Positions 7,433 to 9,912 of a DNA stretch of 9,912 nucleotides are shown here, in pieces. The position numbers and the translations under genes are program-made. Origin of the DNA: an uncultured Bacteroidaceae bacterium (GTDB lineage: Bacteria > Bacteroidota > Bacteroidia > Bacteroidales > Bacteroidaceae); the NCBI GenBank assembly GCA_904501775.1, contig CAJGCJ010000066.1:1-9912 (forward strand), read 5' to 3'. Position 1 is the stretch's first letter, and every line of letters begins with the position of its first letter. A model generated the notes under the pieces. It ran no database searches. It was not told where the DNA came from and saw only the letters and a program-made list of their open reading frames with translations.

Positions 7433-8251
7433 TTATTCTTGAATGTTCTTAAAAAAGTCGACGCAGGCACTGTTGTACTCTTCGGCGCTCTGTTTTGTCA
7501 GTACCTTCTTGCCGAGTGACTGTGCATACTCTATCAATGAGGCAGGGATGTTCTCGCCGTTCTCAATGACTCCGTCGCTGTATTTTATTGCGAGCTTTGC
7601 CAAATCCTCGTATGTAGTAGGCTCAGAAATGCCCTCAAGAAGCTCCATTGTCATATCTTTGTGCAGAACCTTCTTTAAGAATCCTTCGGGGAGAGGCTCC
7701 TTGATGTTGTGCTCATCGTCATACAACGAGAAAATGACTTTAGAATCGCGGAATGAAGGCTCTTCTTTATATGCGCTCTTTATGTACAAAGGAACAAGTG
7801 CCGATATCCATCCGTGACAGTGTATGATGTCGGGGCACCAGCTCTGTTTTTTTACAGCCTCAAGAACTCCACGGGCAAAGAATATCGCTCTCTCGTCGTT
7901 GTCGGGATATTCTACACCCTGCTCGTCGAATGTCATCAGTCGGTTTTGGAAGTAGTCATCGTTCTCAATGAAGTATACTTGTATGCTGCGTGACGATTGC
8001 AACGACGCAACCCTGATGATAAGAGGGTGGTCGGTGTCGTCTATGATGAGGTTCATACCCGATAGACGTATAACCTCGTGCAACTGATTGCGACGAATGT
8101 TTATAATGCCCCATTTCGGGGTGAAAATTCTAACTTCTGCACCGTTTTCCTGAGCTGCTTGTGGCAAGGCTCTGCTTATTTTCGAGATTGTTGTTTCGGG
8201 TACAAACGGTGTAATTTCTTGAGTAATAAATAGGATTCTTTTTGCTTTCAT
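7433..8251 (-). CDS. Truncated GT5-like (starch/glycogen synthase N-terminal domain) protein, probably non-catalytic
   Basis: This 272-residue protein resembles only the N-terminal Rossmann domain of GT5 starch/glycogen synthases (GlgA, about 480 residues). Family features include the start RILFITQEITPF (5-16), RALPQAAQENGAEVRIFTPKWG (27-48), DNDERAIFFARGVLEAV (117-133) and IIHCHGWISALVPLYIK (142-158). Key features are lost. The KxGGLxDV loop that contacts ADP-glucose is replaced by PETTISKIS (18-26), the His-Asp-Trp motif reads H-G-W (146-148), and the C-terminal donor-binding GT-B domain with E-x7-E is absent. It ends in a normal stop without a frameshifted continuation, so it looks like a maintained short protein and not a broken gene. 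Automatic annotation would call it glycogen synthase. A role in binding glucan or regulating the active glycosyltransferase is inference. It is first in the minus-strand operon, about 30 nt after the predicted transcription start. Confidence 0.82.
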   Translation of the reverse strand: MKAKRILFITQEITPFVPETTISKISRALPQAAQENGAEVRIFTPKWGIINIRRNQLHEVIRLSGMNLIIDDTDHPLIIRVASLQSSRSIQVYFIENDDYFQNRLMTFDEQGVEYPDNDERAIFFARGVLEAVKKQSWCPDIIHCHGWISALVPLYIKSAYKEEPSFRDSKVIFSLYDDEHNIKEPLPEGFLKKVLHKDMTMELLEGISEPTTYEDLAKLAIKYSDGVIENGENIPASLIEYAQSLGKKVLTKQSAEEYNSACVDFFKNIQE

Positions 8252-8286
8252 TTCTAATTATCAACAGATGTAGTTCTGTGCGGTCG

Positions 8287-8318
8287 CAAAATTACAAAAA
8301 AAACGGTATAATGGCAAA
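8287..8318 (-). promoter_or_regulatory. Bacteroidetes-type promoter of the GT5-like/DUF4270 operon
   Basis: Read on the minus strand, TTTG (complement of 8315-8318) is followed after exactly 20 nt by TAATTTTG (complement of 8287-8294), matching both sigma-ABfr consensus boxes. Transcription should start near 8280, giving a leader of about 30 nt. It is divergent from the panC promoter within the 263-bp intergenic region 8252-8514. Confidence 0.75.
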
Positions 8319-8433
8319 TTATTGCTCCAATTTAAGCGTTTTTATATTCGAAAATAGATTGATTTACAGTTGTTAACTATTCATTGTGGTATTTTTTGTT
8401 GCTTATGGGCTATTAAATATTTTTTGGCTTTTA

Positions 8434-8465
8434 TTTCTTTATGTGGACAAATGTTTGTTACTTTG
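8434..8465 (+). promoter_or_regulatory. Probable promoter of panC-panD
   Basis: TTTC at 8434-8437 and TTACTTTG at 8458-8465 are separated by 20 nt. This is a one-mismatch version of each Bacteroidetes promoter box (TTTG and TAnnTTTG) with correct spacing. Transcription would begin near 8472, about 40 nt before the panC ATG at 8515. The position supports the downstream panC start, because the longer reading from 8386 would begin upstream of this promoter. Confidence 0.55.
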
Positions 8466-8514
8466 CACTCCGAATTCCAATTATTTTCATAGGTTTCTAC
8501 TTAATAAACTGATA

Positions 8515-9366
8515 ATGAATGTAATAAGAACTATTGCAGAGCTGCGCTCCGTTTTGAATGAGGCTCGTGGCGAGGGCAAGACTATTGGTCTTGTTCCTAC
8601 AATGGGAGCATTGCACGAGGGGCATGCGTCATTAGTAAGGCTCTCTGTTGAGCAGAATGATTTGACTGTGGTCAGCGTCTTTGTGAATCCCACACAGTTT
8701 AACGATAAAAACGATCTGAAGAACTATCCTCGTGACTTGGATGCCGATTGCGCATTGCTCGAGTCCGAGAGGGTTGATATAGTATTTGCGCCCGAGGTAG
8801 AGGAGATGTATCCCCAGCCCGATACAAGACAATTCAGCTTTGCGCCTCTCGATTCTGTGATGGAGGGTCCTTTCCGTCCCGGTCATTTTAATGGCGTTGC
8901 ACAGATTGTCAGCAAACTGTTCTATGCAGTGGAGCCTCATAAGGCCTATTTTGGAGAGAAGGATTTTCAGCAGCTCGCCATTATACGCGAAATGACACGC
9001 CAATTGGCTCTCGATATTGAGATAGTTGGCTGTCCCATTATCCGCGAGTCTGACGGATTGGCTCTAAGCAGCAGAAATATGTTGCTCACCGATGATGAGC
9101 GCAAACGCTCACTTGCAATCTCACGTACCCTGTTTGCAAGTCTCGAATATGCAAAGGAGCATACTCTGAAAGAGACAAAGGCTTACGTCGAAGATTCGAT
9201 AAATGCTGTCGACGGTTTCAGACTTGAATATTATCAGATTGTAGACGGCTATAGCCTTCAGCCTGTAGAGGAGTGGAGCGACTGTGATTATATCGTGGGA
9301 TGTATTGCACTCTTCTGTGGAAAAATAAGACTTATAGACAATATAAAATACAAGGAGGTGAAATAG
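8515..9366 (+). CDS. panC: Pantoate--beta-alanine ligase (pantothenate synthetase)
   Basis: PanC joins pantoate and beta-alanine using ATP, forming pantothenate through a pantoyl-adenylate intermediate in the cytoplasm. From ATG 8515 the protein has 283 residues, the usual length. Nearly all family motifs are intact: PTMGALHEGH with the HxGH-type nucleotide motif (28-37), SVFVNPTQF (54-62), RPGHFNGVAQIVSKLF, YFGEKDFQQ, the ESDGLALSSRN motif that carries the KMSKS-like loop, and a C-terminal RLIDNI. The frame is open back to an ATG at 8386, but that would add 43 hydrophobic residues not seen in PanC and would start upstream of the likely promoter, so the internal ATG was chosen. panD follows after 11 nt, so the enzyme that makes beta-alanine is co-transcribed with the enzyme that uses it. 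Confidence 0.96.
   Translation: MNVIRTIAELRSVLNEARGEGKTIGLVPTMGALHEGHASLVRLSVEQNDLTVVSVFVNPTQFNDKNDLKNYPRDLDADCALLESERVDIVFAPEVEEMYPQPDTRQFSFAPLDSVMEGPFRPGHFNGVAQIVSKLFYAVEPHKAYFGEKDFQQLAIIREMTRQLALDIEIVGCPIIRESDGLALSSRNMLLTDDERKRSLAISRTLFASLEYAKEHTLKETKAYVEDSINAVDGFRLEYYQIVDGYSLQPVEEWSDCDYIVGCIALFCGKIRLIDNIKYKEVK
9352..9360 (+). promoter_or_regulatory. Shine-Dalgarno-like AAGGAGGTG at the end of panC
   Basis: The sequence AAGGAGGTG closely matches the anti-Shine-Dalgarno complement but sits inside the last panC codons (K-E-V-K). It lies 19 nt (from GGAGG) before the panD ATG at 9378, well beyond the usual spacing. No alternative panD start at proper distance exists in frame. It may act in translational coupling or be a by-product of the panC coding sequence. 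Confidence 0.3.
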
Positions 9367-9377
9367 TCCCAACGATT

Positions 9378-9728
9378 ATGTTGTTACAGATTTTGAAATC
9401 CAAGTTGCACTGTGTTACAGTGACAGAAGCGAATCTTCACTACATGGGCAGTATCACTATAGATGAATCGCTCATGGATGCTGTGGGTCTGCTCGAGGGC
9501 GAGATGGTGCATGTGGTAAACAATAACAATGGCGAACGCATTGTCACTTATGTGATAAAGGGTAAACGTGATTCGGGTGTGATATGCCTGAACGGCGCGG
9601 CGGCCCATAAGTTCAGTCCGGGAGATGTTGCCATAATTATGGCATACGCTACAATGACACCCGAGGAGGCTGCCACTTTTAAGCCCAAAGTGGTAATTCC
9701 GGAAAAGGGTACAAATAGGTTGCTGTAA
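9378..9728 (+). CDS. panD: Aspartate 1-decarboxylase precursor
   Basis: PanD decarboxylates L-aspartate to beta-alanine for pantothenate and coenzyme A synthesis, and works as a self-cleaving pyruvoyl enzyme. The start at ATG 9378 gives 116 residues and aligns the active-site numbering with the E. coli enzyme: Lys9, Tyr22, the Gly24-Ser25 processing site (YMGSIT), Arg54, Thr57, Tyr58 and Asn72 in CLNGAAA. All expected catalytic and processing residues are present, so an active enzyme is predicted that cleaves to a short beta chain and a pyruvoyl alpha chain. The frame extends upstream into panC, but those codons do not resemble PanD. It lies 11 nt after the panC stop. An insertion sequence begins within about 45 nt of its stop codon, and I see no terminator of its own in that interval. 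Confidence 0.96.
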   Translation: MLLQILKSKLHCVTVTEANLHYMGSITIDESLMDAVGLLEGEMVHVVNNNNGERIVTYVIKGKRDSGVICLNGAAAHKFSPGDVAIIMAYATMTPEEAATFKPKVVIPEKGTNRLL

Positions 9729-9779
9729 AAAGTGTAGTAACGGATATTGGTAGTAATAAAAAACAGATGCCTTGTGAAG

Positions 9780-9816
9780 TGAACCCCAAAGTTTGGACAA
9801 AAAACTTTGGGGTTTA
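9780..9816 (+). terminator. Hairpin at the insertion-sequence end
   Basis: AACCCCAAAGTTT (9782-9794) and AAACTTTGGGGTT (9802-9814) are perfect 13-bp inverted arms around a 7-nt loop. They extend by a G-T and a T-A pair to 9780/9816 and are followed by TTTT. It could end panCD transcription or shield the transposase start from read-through. The left arm is part of the putative terminal inverted repeat. Confidence 0.6.
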
Positions 9817-9820
9817 TTTT

Positions 9821-9912
9821 ATGCGTAAGAAACACGATCACCAAGCATTGCTCAAATACATGCATATGCTTGAAGATGGATATTCCATCAAACATATCGA
9901 AGACAATTATGG
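9821..9912 (+). CDS. Transposase OrfA / helix-turn-helix protein of an IS3-like element, N-terminal fragment
   Basis: An ATG at 9821 opens a frame of 30 complete codons that runs off the window without a stop. The peptide begins MRKKHDHQALLKYMHMLEDG and continues with YSIKHIEDNY. This resembles the first helices of the helix-turn-helix domain of IS3-family OrfA proteins (…GYSIKxIxxxYG), which bind the terminal inverted repeats. It starts 4 nt after the hairpin at the element's end and has no visible ribosome-binding site. The family assignment rests on only 30 residues plus the upstream repeat, so another helix-turn-helix transposase type is possible. Confidence 0.6.
   Translation, partial: MRKKHDHQALLKYMHMLEDGYSIKHIEDNY

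Larger units (their letters stand above)
9773..9912 (+). mobile_element. Left end of an IS3-like (IS150-type) insertion sequence, cut by window edge
   Basis: The stretch TGTGAAGTGAACCCCAAAG, continuing into GTTTGGACA (9773-9799), resembles the terminal inverted repeats of IS3-family (IS150 subgroup) elements, which begin with TG and carry CCCCAAA and TTGGACA blocks. It is followed by a short ORF with a transposase OrfA-like helix-turn-helix start. The exact first base is uncertain: TG occurs at 9773, 9775 and 9780. The right end and target duplication lie outside the window. Confidence 0.65.

Noticed and set aside
8264..8279. Small hairpin (ACAGA/TCTGT) in the leader of the GT5-like gene
   Set aside because: Only five pairs with a 6-nt loop; too weak to claim as regulatory.
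8386..8514. In-frame N-terminal extension of panC (43 hydrophobic codons from ATG 8386)
   Set aside because: PanC proteins begin close to the MNVIRTIAELR-type segment, the extension has no family resemblance, and a promoter at 8434-8465 lies inside it.
9300..9377. In-frame upstream extension of panD overlapping panC
   Set aside because: Starting at 9378 places Lys9, Gly24-Ser25, Arg54 and Tyr58 at the same numbers as in E. coli PanD; the extension is panC coding sequence in another frame.
1..9912. CRISPR arrays, tRNA or rRNA genes, tandem repeats, defence or toxin-antitoxin genes
   Set aside because: I read both strands for these and saw no repeat-spacer periodicity, cloverleaf, rRNA-like segment or recognisable defence protein.

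Overview
The window looks like chromosomal DNA of a Bacteroidales bacterium (Bacteroides, Prevotella or Muribaculaceae type). Three things suggest this. Three promoters fit the Bacteroidetes sigma-ABfr pattern (TTTG, about 20 nt, TAnnTTTG). Most starts are preceded by A-rich leaders without Shine-Dalgarno sites. The gene families are typical of the order: DUF5686 outer-membrane barrel, DUF4270 lipoprotein, Bacteroidales-type glycogen debranching enzyme. From memory, Bacteroides thetaiotaomicron has the same order around BT_4303-BT_4309; this should be checked.

Layout. (1) 2-973: C-terminal part of a DUF5686-like outer-membrane protein. (2) 1023-5836: a plus-strand glycogen / alpha-glucan operon. 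It has one well-formed promoter, a hairpin-bearing leader, a GDE-type debranching enzyme, a GT4 glycosyltransferase and a GH57-like protein, and it ends at a 21-bp hairpin. (3) 5921-8318: a convergent minus-strand operon with its own promoter and intrinsic terminator. It encodes a short GT5-like (starch/glycogen synthase N-terminal domain) protein followed by a DUF4270 lipoprotein. (4) 8434-9728: a divergent panC-panD pair making pantothenate. (5) About 9773-9912: the left end of an IS3-like insertion sequence, with a hairpin and the first 30 codons of its orfA, cut by the window edge.

How it fits together. The debranching enzyme and the GT4 enzyme could remodel intracellular storage glucan. 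The most interesting feature is that two, perhaps three, of the carbohydrate-enzyme homologues lack expected catalytic residues. The GH57-like protein has Gly146 and Asn242 where the family has its Glu nucleophile and Asp acid/base. The GT5-like protein lacks the KxGGL loop and the His-Asp-Trp motif, and it has no C-terminal Rossmann domain. The debranching enzyme has Trp-Met-Asn where Trp-Met-Asp is usual. These proteins may be non-catalytic glucan-binding or regulatory partners (pseudoenzymes) in a Bacteroidales glycogen system. That is inference from motifs read by eye.
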